A stretch of 64,000 nucleotides of DNA from Hephaestia mangrovi (GTDB taxonomy: Bacteria > Pseudomonadota > Alphaproteobacteria > Sphingomonadales > Sphingomonadaceae): contig NZ_JAINVU010000003.1 of NCBI RefSeq assembly GCF_019880555.1, forward strand, positions 426,001-490,000, written 5' to 3'. How positions within the stretch are numbered: position 1 is the first letter of the stretch; each line of letters begins with the position of its first letter. Of the stretch, positions 11,569-20,243 are shown one piece after another. The notes below the pieces were generated by a model. The model had not been told where the DNA came from, did not search any database, and worked only from the letters and a program-made list of their open reading frames with translations. Made by a program: the position numbers and the translations under genes.

Positions 11569-12587
11569 CCGTCACTATCCTCGACGTCGCGCGGCGGGCC
11601 GGCGTCTCGGCCAAGACCGTGTCGCGCGTCATCAACGGCGAACCGCACGTGCGCGCGGCAGTGCGCGAGCAGGTGATGAAGGTGGTGAAGGAGCTGCAAT
11701 ATCGCCCCAACGCCTTCGCTCGCGGGCTATCCAGCGCACGCTCGTTTCTCGTCGGGCTGTTCTTCGACGATCCCGCCTCGGGCTATGCCGCCGACATCCA
11801 GCGCGGCGCGCTGGGCCGCTGCCGCGAACGCAACCATCACCTGATCGTCGAACAGGTCGATCGCGCGCAACCGGGCTGGATGGCGGAGCTCGACGCGACG
11901 CTCAATTCGATTCGCTTCGCCGGCGTGATCCTGACCCCGCCGATATGCGACTGGTCCGAGCTGATCGACATGCTGGAGGAGCGCAAGGTTCCGATCGTGC
12001 GGATCGCGCCGGGCGACCAGCTCGACCGCACGCCGCAGGTGCGGATGGACGACCGCGCCGCGGCACGCGACATGACGCGACGGCTGATCGCGCTCGGCCA
12101 TCGCGACATCGCCTTCCTGCGCGGCAATCCGTTGCACAGCGCGTCCCATCGCCGCTGGCAAGGCTTTTGCGACGCCTTGCAAGAGGCCGGGCTGGAGATC
12201 GCCAGCAAGCGGGTGCTGCAGGGCGATTTCTCGTTCCGTTCGGGGCTCGCCGCAGCCGAAGCGCTGCTCGGCAGCGGCGATCTGCCGACCGCGGTGTTCG
12301 CGAGCAACGACGAGATGGCGCTCGCGGTGCAGGTGGTCGCGATGCGCCACCAAATCGCGGTGCCCGAGACGCTGTCGATCGCCGGGTTCGACGATGCGCC
12401 GCTCGCTCGCATGGCGTGGCCGCAGCTCACCACGGTCAAGCAGCCCAATGTCGAGATGGCGGCGGCCGCGGTCGACATGCTGATCGCGCAGCGCGGCACC
12501 GACGGCGGCAGGGGCGCCGATTGCCTCGTCCTGCCGTATGAGATCATCGAGCGACCGAGTTCGGCCCCGGCACCGCGGGAACCTTAA
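11565..12587 (+). CDS. LacI-family transcriptional repressor
   Basis: A 340-aa LacI-type regulator begins at GTG 11565, overlapping the permease stop (GTGA). The N-terminus has the classic helix-turn-helix and hinge: VTILDVARRAGVSAKTVSRV, then NGEPHV and LQYRPNAFARGL. A periplasmic-binding-like sugar domain follows, with FASNDEMALAVQ and GFDDAPLARMAWPQLTT. It likely represses the beta-glucoside genes and is released by a sugar ligand. The two GACAnCGnTGTC sites at 5201 and 7614 are its best candidate operators. This is inferred from proximity and the family's central-CG rule. Confidence 0.92.
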   Translation: MTVTILDVARRAGVSAKTVSRVINGEPHVRAAVREQVMKVVKELQYRPNAFARGLSSARSFLVGLFFDDPASGYAADIQRGALGRCRERNHHLIVEQVDRAQPGWMAELDATLNSIRFAGVILTPPICDWSELIDMLEERKVPIVRIAPGDQLDRTPQVRMDDRAAARDMTRRLIALGHRDIAFLRGNPLHSASHRRWQGFCDALQEAGLEIASKRVLQGDFSFRSGLAAAEALLGSGDLPTAVFASNDEMALAVQVVAMRHQIAVPETLSIAGFDDAPLARMAWPQLTTVKQPNVEMAAAAVDMLIAQRGTDGGRGADCLVLPYEIIERPSSAPAPREP

Positions 12588-12602
12588 CCGAAGGTTGCGG
12601 AT

Positions 12603-12620
12603 TGATTCAGCCGTGAATCA
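12603..12620. promoter_or_regulatory. Perfect inverted repeat before the glycine-zipper gene
   Basis: TGATTCA GCCG TGAATCA is a 7-bp perfect dyad with a 4-base loop, 52 bp before the next start codon. No T-run follows, so it is more likely an operator or a 5'-leader hairpin than a terminator. A second small dyad (AACCTT...AAGGTT, 12580-12596) overlaps the LacI stop. Confidence 0.4.
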
Positions 12621-12671
12621 TGCGCACAGCGCTATCGCTCGTCGCACAAAATACGTGGAGGAGTTTTTGCC

Positions 12672-13001
12672 ATGAAGTTCGCTCTCGCCTTTGCCGCCGC
12701 AGCGGGCCTTGCCATGCCGGTGACGATGGCCGCGCCGGCCGTTGCCCAGACCCATCATTACAGCCACGACCGCACCTACAAGGGCAATGACGGCCGATAT
12801 CATCGTTACCATCGCTATCACTGCAAGAAGAGCAGCGGCACGACCGGCCTGATCGCCGGCGGCGCGGGCGGCGCGTTGCTTGGCCATGCGCTCGGCGGCG
12901 GCACGCTGGGCACGGTCGCCGGCGGTGTCGGCGGCGCGCTGCTCGGCAAGCATCTCGACAAGAAGCACGACGCCGCACAGAACCGCCGGAACGGTTGCTG
13001 A
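12672..13001 (+). CDS. Exported glycine-zipper (2TM-type) small protein
   Basis: A 109-aa protein with a signal peptide cleaved near AVAQ, a His/Tyr-rich middle (YHRYHRYH, a possible metal-binding patch) and a C-terminal double glycine zipper (GLIAGGAGGALLGHALGGG, then GTVAGGVGGALLG). This resembles the 17-kDa antigen/glycine-zipper 2TM family, which is found in the envelope and often induced by stress. A good GGAGG site stands before the ATG and a strong terminator follows the stop, so it is monocistronic. Its exact function is unknown. Confidence 0.8.
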   Translation: MKFALAFAAAAGLAMPVTMAAPAVAQTHHYSHDRTYKGNDGRYHRYHRYHCKKSSGTTGLIAGGAGGALLGHALGGGTLGTVAGGVGGALLGKHLDKKHDAAQNRRNGC

Positions 13002-13032
13002 TCGGCTGACCTGCGGCTGACGCCGATGTTTT

Positions 13033-13071
13033 AAAAGGCCGGTTTGCCCAAAAGGCGAGCCGGCCTTTTTT
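13033..13071 (+). terminator. Rho-independent terminator
   Basis: AAAAGGCCGG (13033-13042) pairs with CCGGCCTTTT (13060-13069) around a 17-base loop and runs into a T-tract. It closes the glycine-zipper gene. Confidence 0.9.
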
Positions 13072-13190
13072 CGTTGTGGAAATCCCTGCGCGGCGGATCG
13101 CTGGCCTGTAACCCGCGTCCGAATTCTGCCACAAGGCGGCAATCAGGCCATCGGCCGTTTCCAGCGATTCACTGATAGGGATTTTCGTCT

Positions 13191-14987
13191 ATGTCTTCCT
13201 ACGCCGACCGCCTCCAGGCGCTTCGCGACCAGCTCAAGCGCGATCGGCTGGACGGTTTCGTCGTGCCGCTGACCGACGAGCATATGAGCGAATATGTCGG
13301 CGAATATGCGCAGCGGCTAGCATGGCTGACCGGATTCCAGGGATCGGCCGGCACCGCGGTGGTAATGCCCGAGGAAGCGGCGATCTTCACCGACGGGCGC
13401 TATACGCTGCAAGTGCGCGAACAAGTCGACGGCCGGCATTGGCATTATGTCGGCGTGCCCGACACCAAGGTTTCGGACTGGATCGCCGAGCATGCCGGCA
13501 ATGGCGCGCGGATCGGTTACGACCCGTGGCTGCACACCCGGCAATGGGCGGCCGAGGCAGCCAGGGCGCTTGCCGAAGCGGGGGCCGAGCTGGTCGCGGT
13601 CGACACCAATCCGGTCGATGCGGTGTGGCCCGATCGCCCTGCCCCGTCCGATGCCAAGCTCGCCGTTCAGCCGAACGCGGCGGCGGGCCGTTCCTCGGCG
13701 GAGAAGCGGCAGGAGATCGCCGACTGGCTGGGCGCGAAGAAGGCCGATGCGGTGGTGCTTTCCGCCCTCGATTCGATTGCCTGGGCGCTGAACGTCCGCG
13801 GCGGCGATGTCGCGCACACGCCGGTCGCGCTGAGCTACGCGATCGTTTCGGCCGACGGCACCGCGGACCTCTATGTCGCCCCCGACAAGATGACCGACGC
13901 GGTGGCGCAGCACCTCGGCAACGCCGTGCGCGTCCACGACCGGATCGAGTTCGCCCCTGCGCTCGGGCGCTTCGCCGGCAAGCGTGTCGCGGCCGATCCC
14001 GACAATGCCGTCGCCGCGATCTTCGATGCGCTCGAAGCCGGTGGCGCGACAGTGCTGGCGCTCCCCGATCCCGTCGTGCTCGCCAAGGCGATCAAGAACG
14101 ACGCCGAAATCGCCGGCCACAGGGCGGCAAGCGTGCGCGATGGCGCGGCGCTGAGCCGTTTCCTGCGCTGGGTGGAGCAAACCGCGCCCAAGGGCGGCCT
14201 CACCGAGCTCGATTGCGTCGACAAGCTGCTCGAGTTCCGCCAGGCGACCGGCCTGCTCAAGGATACGTCGTTCGACACGATTTCGGCGACCGGCGCGCAT
14301 GGCGCCAGCCCGCATTATCATTCGACGCCGCAGTCGAATGCCGAGCTCGAACCGGGTCAGCTCTATCTCGTCGATTCGGGCGGGCAATATGAGGACGGCA
14401 CCACCGACGTCACCCGCGTGATCCCGATTGGCGAGCCGACGGATGAAATGAAGGACCGCTTCACCCGCGTGCTCAAGGGCAATATCGCGCTCGATACCGC
14501 GCTGTTCCCGAAGGGCACCAACGGCGGCCAGCTCGACGGTTTCGCGCGGCGGCCGCTATGGGAAGCCGGGCTCGACTTCGCCCATGGCACCGGCCACGGC
14601 GTCGGCGCCTATCTATCGGTCCACGAGGGCCCGGCGCGGATCGCCAAGCCGATCTATCCCGGCGGCGGCCCCGCCGTGCCGCTCCAACCGGGCATGATCC
14701 TCTCCAACGAGCCGGGCTATTACAAGGCGGGCGAATACGGCATCCGCATCGAGACGCTGGTGCTGGTGATCGAGCGCGAGGTAGCGGGCGGCGACACGCC
14801 GATGCTCGGCTTCGAGACGCTGACCTTCGTGCCGATCGAGCGCTCGCTGATCCTGCCCGAGCTGCTGACGGCTAGCGAACTGGCGTGGCTCAACGCCTAT
14901 CACGCCAAGGTGCTGGAAAAGATCGCCCCCGAACTCGACGGCGAGGATCACGCCTGGCTCGAAGCCAAGTGCGCGCCGATCGGCTAG
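13191..14987 (+). CDS. M24-family Xaa-Pro aminopeptidase
   Basis: A 598-aa cytoplasmic metallopeptidase built like eukaryotic-type aminopeptidase P: two creatinase-like N-terminal domains and a C-terminal pita-bread domain. The metal ligands are visible in order: Asp in LVDSGGQYEDGTTDVTR, His in HGTGHGVGAYLSVHE, and Glu in ILSNEPGYYKAGEYGIRIE and the following strand. It removes N-terminal residues that precede proline. The gene stands alone on the plus strand between a terminator and a tRNA on the other strand, and looks like housekeeping. Confidence 0.93.
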   Translation: MSSYADRLQALRDQLKRDRLDGFVVPLTDEHMSEYVGEYAQRLAWLTGFQGSAGTAVVMPEEAAIFTDGRYTLQVREQVDGRHWHYVGVPDTKVSDWIAEHAGNGARIGYDPWLHTRQWAAEAARALAEAGAELVAVDTNPVDAVWPDRPAPSDAKLAVQPNAAAGRSSAEKRQEIADWLGAKKADAVVLSALDSIAWALNVRGGDVAHTPVALSYAIVSADGTADLYVAPDKMTDAVAQHLGNAVRVHDRIEFAPALGRFAGKRVAADPDNAVAAIFDALEAGGATVLALPDPVVLAKAIKNDAEIAGHRAASVRDGAALSRFLRWVEQTAPKGGLTELDCVDKLLEFRQATGLLKDTSFDTISATGAHGASPHYHSTPQSNAELEPGQLYLVDSGGQYEDGTTDVTRVIPIGEPTDEMKDRFTRVLKGNIALDTALFPKGTNGGQLDGFARRPLWEAGLDFAHGTGHGVGAYLSVHEGPARIAKPIYPGGGPAVPLQPGMILSNEPGYYKAGEYGIRIETLVLVIEREVAGGDTPMLGFETLTFVPIERSLILPELLTASELAWLNAYHAKVLEKIAPELDGEDHAWLEAKCAPIG

Positions 14988-15021
14988 GACGGATCGACAC
15001 GCAGCCCCGACGGCCGGGAAA

Positions 15022-15096
<75 letters not shown>

Positions 15097-15179
15097 ACGG
15101 CCCATGTCGGGGAGCGGCGCCTATGGCCGCGAGAGACCCCGATTGTCAAGGCGGGCATTGAGCGATTATTGCGCGTGCC

Positions 15180-15311
15180 ATGGCCGAGAAGGAAGACCGC
15201 GCCGCCCGCTTGGCGGAACAGCTCCGCGAGAACCTGCGCAAGCGCAAGGCACAAGCGCGCGGGCACGATGCGCCGCCGCCGACGCCCCCGCGCGCGGAAG
15301 ACCGTGATTAA
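15180..15311 (+). CDS. Small charged helical protein (43 aa), unknown function
   Basis: The frame MAEKEDRAARLAEQLRENLR... gives 43 residues: a basic/acidic amphipathic helix for about the first 27, then a proline-rich tail. No signal peptide or cysteine is present. It lies just beyond the tRNA and ends before a hairpin at 15326-15357, which acts as its terminator. The strong helix pattern and the clean gene-terminator layout support it as real, but the call rests on composition alone. Similar short lysine/arginine-rich proteins are common in sphingomonads; no function is assigned. Confidence 0.6.
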   Translation: MAEKEDRAARLAEQLRENLRKRKAQARGHDAPPPTPPRAEDRD

Positions 15312-15325
15312 GGCGCCCTCTCCCT

Positions 15326-15357
15326 AGAGCGGTTTTCGGCCTGTCGAAAACCGCTCT
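15326..15357. terminator. Convergent hairpin terminator
   Basis: AGAGCGGTTTTCG (15326-15338) and CGAAAACCGCTCT (15345-15357) form a perfect 13-bp stem with a 6-base loop. It lies between the 43-aa gene and the convergent efflux gene and touches the latter's stop codon. It can serve both directions, although no long T-run follows. Confidence 0.75.
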
Positions 15358-16894
15358 AATCGGCGGCGACGTGGCCGGCGCTGCCCGCGGGGCGGCGTGC
15401 GAACCAGATCAGCGCGATCATCGCCAGCGCGATCCAGCCCGACAGCCAGAACAGATCGTCGGCAGCGAGCAGATAGGCCTGGTGCACCATCTGGCGCGTG
15501 ATCGCCGCGGCGCCCTGCTGCGCGCTTGCGCCCAGCGCCTGCAGATGCGCGATCGTATCGCGATAACGCGGCTGGAAGATCGTGAAATGATCAGCCAGCC
15601 GGCTCTGGTGCAATGCCTCACGGCGATCCCACATCGTCGTGATCAGCGAAGCGGCGAAGCTGCCCGAGGTGATCCGCGCGAAATTGGAAATGCCGGTCGC
15701 GGACGGGATGCGCTCGGGCGGGATGCCATCAAGCTGGATCGTCAGCATCGCCAGGAAGAACGTGCTCATTGCGACACCCTGGACGAGCAGCGGCATGGTA
15801 TAGACCCAGAAGCTGTCGTTGGTGGTGAAATGCGAGCGCATGAAAAACGACGTCGCAAAGGCGATGAACGCCACCGTCGCCAGAACCCGCGCATCGATCC
15901 GGCCGCTGAGCCGCGCGACGATCGGCGTCAGCAGCACGGCCACCATGCCGCTGGGCGCCGCGACCAGCCCGGCCCAGGTCGCGGTGTAACCGAGCTGGGT
16001 CTGCATCCACAACGGCATCAGCAGCACATTGGCGAAGAACACCGCATAGCCGAGGCAGAAGGCGATCGTGCCGAGCGTGAAATTGCGGCGCCGGAACATG
16101 ATCAGATCGACGGCGGGATGGCGATCGGTCATCTCCCAGATCAGCCAGGCAAGAAACACGACCCCGGCGACGATCGCGGCGACGACGATGAACGGCGAGC
16201 TGAACCAGTCGGCATCCTTGCCCTTGTCGAGCACCACCTGCAACGCGCCGACCCAGATCACCAGCATTGCCACGCCGATCGAATCGATCGGCAACTTGCG
16301 CGTCGGCGTTTCCCGAGACTTCAGACCGCGCCAGCAGATCATCGCGCAGAAGATGCCGACGGGAACGTTGATCAGGAAGATCCAGCTCCAGTGGTAATTA
16401 TCCGAAATGTAGCCGCCGAGGATCGGCCCGGCGACGGGGCCGATCAGCGTCGTCATCGACCACACGCCCAGCGCGGTCGAACGTTTGTCTGGCGGAAAGA
16501 TGGCGATCAACAACGCTTGGCTGCCCGGGATCATCGGCCCCGACACCGCGCCCTGGAATACGCGGAAGGCGATCAAGGAATTGAGATTCCACGCCATACC
16601 GCACAGGAACGACGCGAGCGTGAACAGCGCGACCGACACGACGAAGGTGCGGACCACGCCGAACCGGCCCATCAGCCATCCGGTGAGCGGCACCGCGACG
16701 CCGTTGGCCACCGCGAATGACGTCACCACCCAGGTGCCCTGATCGGCGCTGACGCCGAGGTTGCCGGCAATGGTCGGCAACGACACGTTGGCGATCGTCG
16801 AATCGAGTACCTGCATGAAGGTGCCGAGCGCGAGCGCGAAGGCGATCAGCGCACGCGCGCTGCCCTCCAGCGGCGCTTGGGCGGCGTCGCTCAC
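15356..16894 (-). CDS. emrB: EmrB/QacA-type DHA2 drug:H+ antiporter
   Basis: A 512-aa inner-membrane MFS protein with about 14 hydrophobic segments. DHA2 signatures are visible: FMQVLDSTIANVSLPTIAG in helix 1, WVVTSFAVANGVAVPLTGWL, and LIGPVAGPILGGYI. This subfamily expels hydrophobic drugs, uncouplers and bile-type compounds with an EmrA adaptor and a TolC-type duct. Its start overlaps the emrA stop by four bases, and it is the last gene of the marR-tolC-emrA-emrB unit. Substrate is unknown. Confidence 0.92.
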   Translation of the reverse strand: MSDAAQAPLEGSARALIAFALALGTFMQVLDSTIANVSLPTIAGNLGVSADQGTWVVTSFAVANGVAVPLTGWLMGRFGVVRTFVVSVALFTLASFLCGMAWNLNSLIAFRVFQGAVSGPMIPGSQALLIAIFPPDKRSTALGVWSMTTLIGPVAGPILGGYISDNYHWSWIFLINVPVGIFCAMICWRGLKSRETPTRKLPIDSIGVAMLVIWVGALQVVLDKGKDADWFSSPFIVVAAIVAGVVFLAWLIWEMTDRHPAVDLIMFRRRNFTLGTIAFCLGYAVFFANVLLMPLWMQTQLGYTATWAGLVAAPSGMVAVLLTPIVARLSGRIDARVLATVAFIAFATSFFMRSHFTTNDSFWVYTMPLLVQGVAMSTFFLAMLTIQLDGIPPERIPSATGISNFARITSGSFAASLITTMWDRREALHQSRLADHFTIFQPRYRDTIAHLQALGASAQQGAAAITRQMVHQAYLLAADDLFWLSGWIALAMIALIWFARRPAGSAGHVAAD

Positions 16895-18120
16895 CGCCCG
16901 CGACCCGCGTTGGCGGCAATAATCCGCGCGATATCGGCATCGACGTCCGGGCTGTCGCTCGCCTGGGTCGCGAAGGCCTGGTGCGCCTCGCGGCCAAGCA
17001 GCGATCCCGAGGTGTTCGACGTATCGACATCGACGTCGACCGACAGGCCGATGCGCAGCGGATGCTTGTCGAGCTCATTCGCGTCGAGCGCCACGCGCAC
17101 GGGCACGCGCTGGACGATCTTGATCCAGTTGCCGCTGGCATTCTGCGGCGGCAGCAGCGCGAAGGCGTTGCCGCTGCCCGCGCCCAGACCGACGACATGG
17201 CCGTGATAGACGACCTTGCCGCCGTAGGTATCGGTGGTGATCGTCGCCGGCTGGCCGACGCGCAGATCGGCAAGCTGCGTTTCACGGAAATTGGCATCGA
17301 TCCACACGCGATGCAGCGGTACCACCGCCATCAGCGGCGTGCCCGCGGCGATCTGCTGGCCGATCTGCACGGTGCGCTGCGCGATCGTGCCGTCGACCGG
17401 GGCGACGATGTGCATATGGCTACGGCGGATCGCTGCGCGGCGATAGGCGGCGATCGCGGCGAGCACCGCGGGGTTGCTCCGCACGTCGGCGCCCTGAACC
17501 TGCGTCTGGGCCTGCGCCAGCTTGCTCTCGGCAAGGTTGAGCGCGGCGGTCGCGGTCTTCACCGTATCGGCGGCGTGCGACACTTCCTCGCCCGACACGG
17601 CGCCCTGACCAGCGGCTTGCTGACGCCGCGCGAGATCGTTGCGGGCCCGCGCGAGATCGGCGCGGGCGTTGGCGACCTCCGCATTGGCCGCGCTGACCGC
17701 GGAGAAATCACCGCGCACACCGCGCACCGCCTGGCCGAGCTGCGCCGCAGCGGCGGCGAGATCGACATCAGCGGTGGCGGGATCGAGATCGACCAGCGGC
17801 TGGCCGGCGCGCACCCGCTCGGTATCGTCGGCATAAAGCGCGGTGACGGTGCCGGGATCGCGCGCGGTGATCGTCACCGTGTCGCCGGCGACATAAGCGT
17901 CGTCGGTCGTCTCGCTCGGCGCGGCGAAGAACAGGTGCCACACCGCGTAGACAATGATCGCGATAACCACGATCGCGGCGAGGATCGCCAGCCACTTGCG
18001 GCGCGCGCGCGGATTGCCGCGCTCCACCGGCGGGCTCGCCTGCGGCGGCTGCACCGCTTCCTCGGCAATCGTCTCGGCCTCGGCGTCATGCCGGATGTCG
18101 TCCTGGGTAGCGTCGGTCAT
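16891..18120 (-). CDS. emrA: EmrA-type membrane-fusion (HlyD family) adaptor
   Basis: A 409-aa periplasmic adaptor: an acidic/proline-rich cytoplasmic N-terminus, one membrane helix (WLAILAAIVVIAIIVYAVWH, about residues 43-62), a lipoyl-type half (TDDAYVAGDTVTITARDPG), a long alanine-rich alpha-hairpin (about 115-215), the second lipoyl half (HIVAPVDGTIAQRTVQIGQQ) and a beta-barrel with FRETQLADLRVGQPA. It bridges the EmrB pump and the outer-membrane duct. Start and stop overlap the neighbouring genes by four bases each, showing tight coupling. Confidence 0.93.
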   Translation of the reverse strand: MTDATQDDIRHDAEAETIAEEAVQPPQASPPVERGNPRARRKWLAILAAIVVIAIIVYAVWHLFFAAPSETTDDAYVAGDTVTITARDPGTVTALYADDTERVRAGQPLVDLDPATADVDLAAAAAQLGQAVRGVRGDFSAVSAANAEVANARADLARARNDLARRQQAAGQGAVSGEEVSHAADTVKTATAALNLAESKLAQAQTQVQGADVRSNPAVLAAIAAYRRAAIRRSHMHIVAPVDGTIAQRTVQIGQQIAAGTPLMAVVPLHRVWIDANFRETQLADLRVGQPATITTDTYGGKVVYHGHVVGLGAGSGNAFALLPPQNASGNWIKIVQRVPVRVALDANELDKHPLRIGLSVDVDVDTSNTSGSLLGREAHQAFATQASDSPDVDADIARIIAANAGRGR

Positions 18121-19550
18121 TGGGCGGTCCTCGTGTCGGCGAGCGCCGCGGCGCCGGCGGGATCGAACCCGCCGCCGACGGCGACCAGCAATTGAATCTG
18201 GGCAACGGCCTTGTCGGCCTGGAGATTGACGGTCTGCTGACGCGCGGCGAGCAGCCGCACATCCGATCCGATCAGATCGAGCCGCGAATCGAGCCCGGTC
18301 GAGACGCGCACGGCATTGAGCCGCTGCACCTCGGCAAGGCCGTTCGCCGCATCCTGTTGCTGAGCGAGATCATCGCCCAGCGTGCGCACGCGGGTCAGCG
18401 CGTCGGCGGTTTCGCGCACCGCGCCGAGCACCGTGCGGTTATACTCGGCGATCGCCGCATCGACCTGCGCCGTGGCGCCGGCATAATCGGCCTTGAGCTT
18501 GCCGCCTTCGAAGATCGGCAGATGGATCGCCGCCCCGGCCCCGTAGGTCGACGCATCGCTGGAGAAGAGATTGCCGATGCCGAGCGCCTGCAGCCCGGCG
18601 AGGCCGATCAGGTTGATATCGGGATAAAAGGCCTTGCGCGCGACCTGCCGGCCCGCGCCCGCGGCGGCGACCGACGCCTTGGCGCTGAGAATATCCGGAC
18701 GGCGAGCGAGCAGGTCGGCAGGCAACGTCGCCGGCAGCGGCAGCACCGCATCGAGCCGCAATCGGGTCGGCTGGATAGTGCCGTAATAATCCGCCCCGCG
18801 CCCGGCGAGCAGCGCCAGCGCGTGGATCACCGTTTCGCGCTGCCCCTGCGCCTCGACCAGTGCCTGCCGCGCCTGGGCGAGCAATGTTTCGGCGGCGCGC
18901 ACGTCGATGTCGCTCGAAAGCTGGCTCTTCTTGCGCACTTCGGCAAGCGAGACGGCGTGGTCGCGTTGATCGACGGTCGATTGCGCGAGCGCGATCTGCC
19001 GCTCGGCGCGCGCCAGCTCGACATAGGTCTGCGCGATCGAGCCGGCGAGCGCGAGTCGCGCCGCATCGTAATCGAGCGCCGCTGCCTCTGCGCCGTGGCG
19101 CGCCTGGGCGATACGGTCGGCCTGCCGACCCCAGAAATCGAGATTCCAGCTGAGATTCGCCTGCGCCTGGCCGACCCAGCGGAAACTGCCACCATAAGGC
19201 GGCGGGATGATGTAGACGCTGCTCAGCCGCTGGAATTGATCGCTGACATCGCCGGTGATCTGTGGACGACGCGCCGCCTCGCTGCCCGAAAGCGTGCTTT
19301 GCGCGAGCCGCACCCGGGCCATCGCCGCCTCCAGCGTCGGGCTGCCGCTCATCGCATCGGCCATGATGCGATCGAGCTGCGGGTCCCCCAGCGCGGTCCA
19401 CCAATCGCCAGCAATCGCCGGCGCGGCATCGGCGCCGAGGCCGATCGAGCCTGAAGCGACGGGCGTGACAGCGACCCGTTCGCTGGGGATCGCACAGCCC
19501 GCCAGCAATAATGCGCCGAGCGAGGTGATGCCGATGACCGTACGCTTCAT
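18117..19550 (-). CDS. NodT/TolC-family outer-membrane efflux lipoprotein
   Basis: A 477-aa outer-membrane factor with a lipoprotein signal (LLLAGC, acylated Cys19). Two TolC-like repeats follow, with the usual motifs WWTALGDPQLDRIM near the N-terminus, ARRPQITGDVSDQ, LNWDFWG-like NLSWNLDFWGR and LPADLLARRPDI in the middle. This is the NodT branch normally paired with RND or Emr pumps. It forms the outer-membrane duct for the EmrAB pump encoded after it. The start lies just past the MarR stop, so the regulator leads the operon. Confidence 0.92.
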   Translation of the reverse strand: MKRTVIGITSLGALLLAGCAIPSERVAVTPVASGSIGLGADAAPAIAGDWWTALGDPQLDRIMADAMSGSPTLEAAMARVRLAQSTLSGSEAARRPQITGDVSDQFQRLSSVYIIPPPYGGSFRWVGQAQANLSWNLDFWGRQADRIAQARHGAEAAALDYDAARLALAGSIAQTYVELARAERQIALAQSTVDQRDHAVSLAEVRKKSQLSSDIDVRAAETLLAQARQALVEAQGQRETVIHALALLAGRGADYYGTIQPTRLRLDAVLPLPATLPADLLARRPDILSAKASVAAAGAGRQVARKAFYPDINLIGLAGLQALGIGNLFSSDASTYGAGAAIHLPIFEGGKLKADYAGATAQVDAAIAEYNRTVLGAVRETADALTRVRTLGDDLAQQQDAANGLAEVQRLNAVRVSTGLDSRLDLIGSDVRLLAARQQTVNLQADKAVAQIQLLVAVGGGFDPAGAAALADTRTAQ

Positions 19551-19551
19551 C

Positions 19552-20022
19552 TCAACGATCCGATTCTGTTTCGGGGGCTTCCATGCGATCGAGCAGCCGG
19601 CCCAGGGTGTCGATCAACCGGGTGATCTCTTCGCGGTCGAAATCGCGCAGGATGTGGTTCCATACGTCGACCACCCGGCGCGCGAGATCGGCAACCGCCT
19701 CTCTTCCCTTGGCAGTGGTGGATAGCCTGCTGACGCGCCGGTCCTCGTCATTGCGGCGCCGGACAACCAGCCCGCGCTCTTCGAGCTGATCGAGCAGACG
19801 GGTCAGCGCGCCCTTGTCGTGATCCATATTGCGCGAAAGCTCGGTGCAGGTCGTCGCGACCTCGCTCGACACCAATGCCAGCACGACCCATTGCGTGAAG
19901 GAGATGTCGCACCCGTCGAACGCGGCTTCGACCCGCGCGATGCCGAGCTTGTTGATCCGACGCAGCAGATAGCCCAGCGAAACGCGCGGCGAGAAGCTTT
20001 CGACGGTGTAAAAATCGGCCAT
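19552..20022 (-). CDS. MarR-family repressor of the efflux operon
   Basis: A 156-aa winged-helix protein from ATG 20022; a longer frame would need a TTG within the operator. The DNA-binding region is CTELSRNMDHDKGALTRLLD with the wing at RRRNDEDRRVSRLSTTAKG, both typical of MarR. It is the first gene of the unit and lies directly upstream of the tolC-like gene. A perfect 6-bp-arm dyad (20028-20041) just before its start is a likely autoregulatory operator, so ligand binding would derepress the pump. Ligand is unknown. Confidence 0.92.
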   Translation of the reverse strand: MADFYTVESFSPRVSLGYLLRRINKLGIARVEAAFDGCDISFTQWVVLALVSSEVATTCTELSRNMDHDKGALTRLLDQLEERGLVVRRRNDEDRRVSRLSTTAKGREAVADLARRVVDVWNHILRDFDREEITRLIDTLGRLLDRMEAPETESDR

Positions 20023-20027
20023 AATTG

Positions 20028-20041
20028 ATTGCCCAGGCAAT
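20028..20041. promoter_or_regulatory. Probable MarR operator
   Basis: ATTGCC CA GGCAAT is a perfect inverted repeat ending 6 bases before the marR ATG. Position and AT-flanked symmetry are typical of MarR autoregulatory sites. Bound protein would block the ribosome-site region and early transcript. Confidence 0.6.
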
Positions 20042-20243
20042 TGTTGCCGGTGCAGATATTGATCGCCGGCACGCTTTCAAGGGGCGGGCCTCATTTTTCG
20101 CCACGCACCGATCAAGCAATCGTCTCCCTCCCGCCGATTCCCGCAGGATACTGCCCTTAAGAAGTAGCGCGACGGGTTCTTGCGGGTGAGCGGTCCTATT
20201 TGCGGATGACAAGGCGGCGTGCGCGCCGCAAGGCTGGCCGGCC

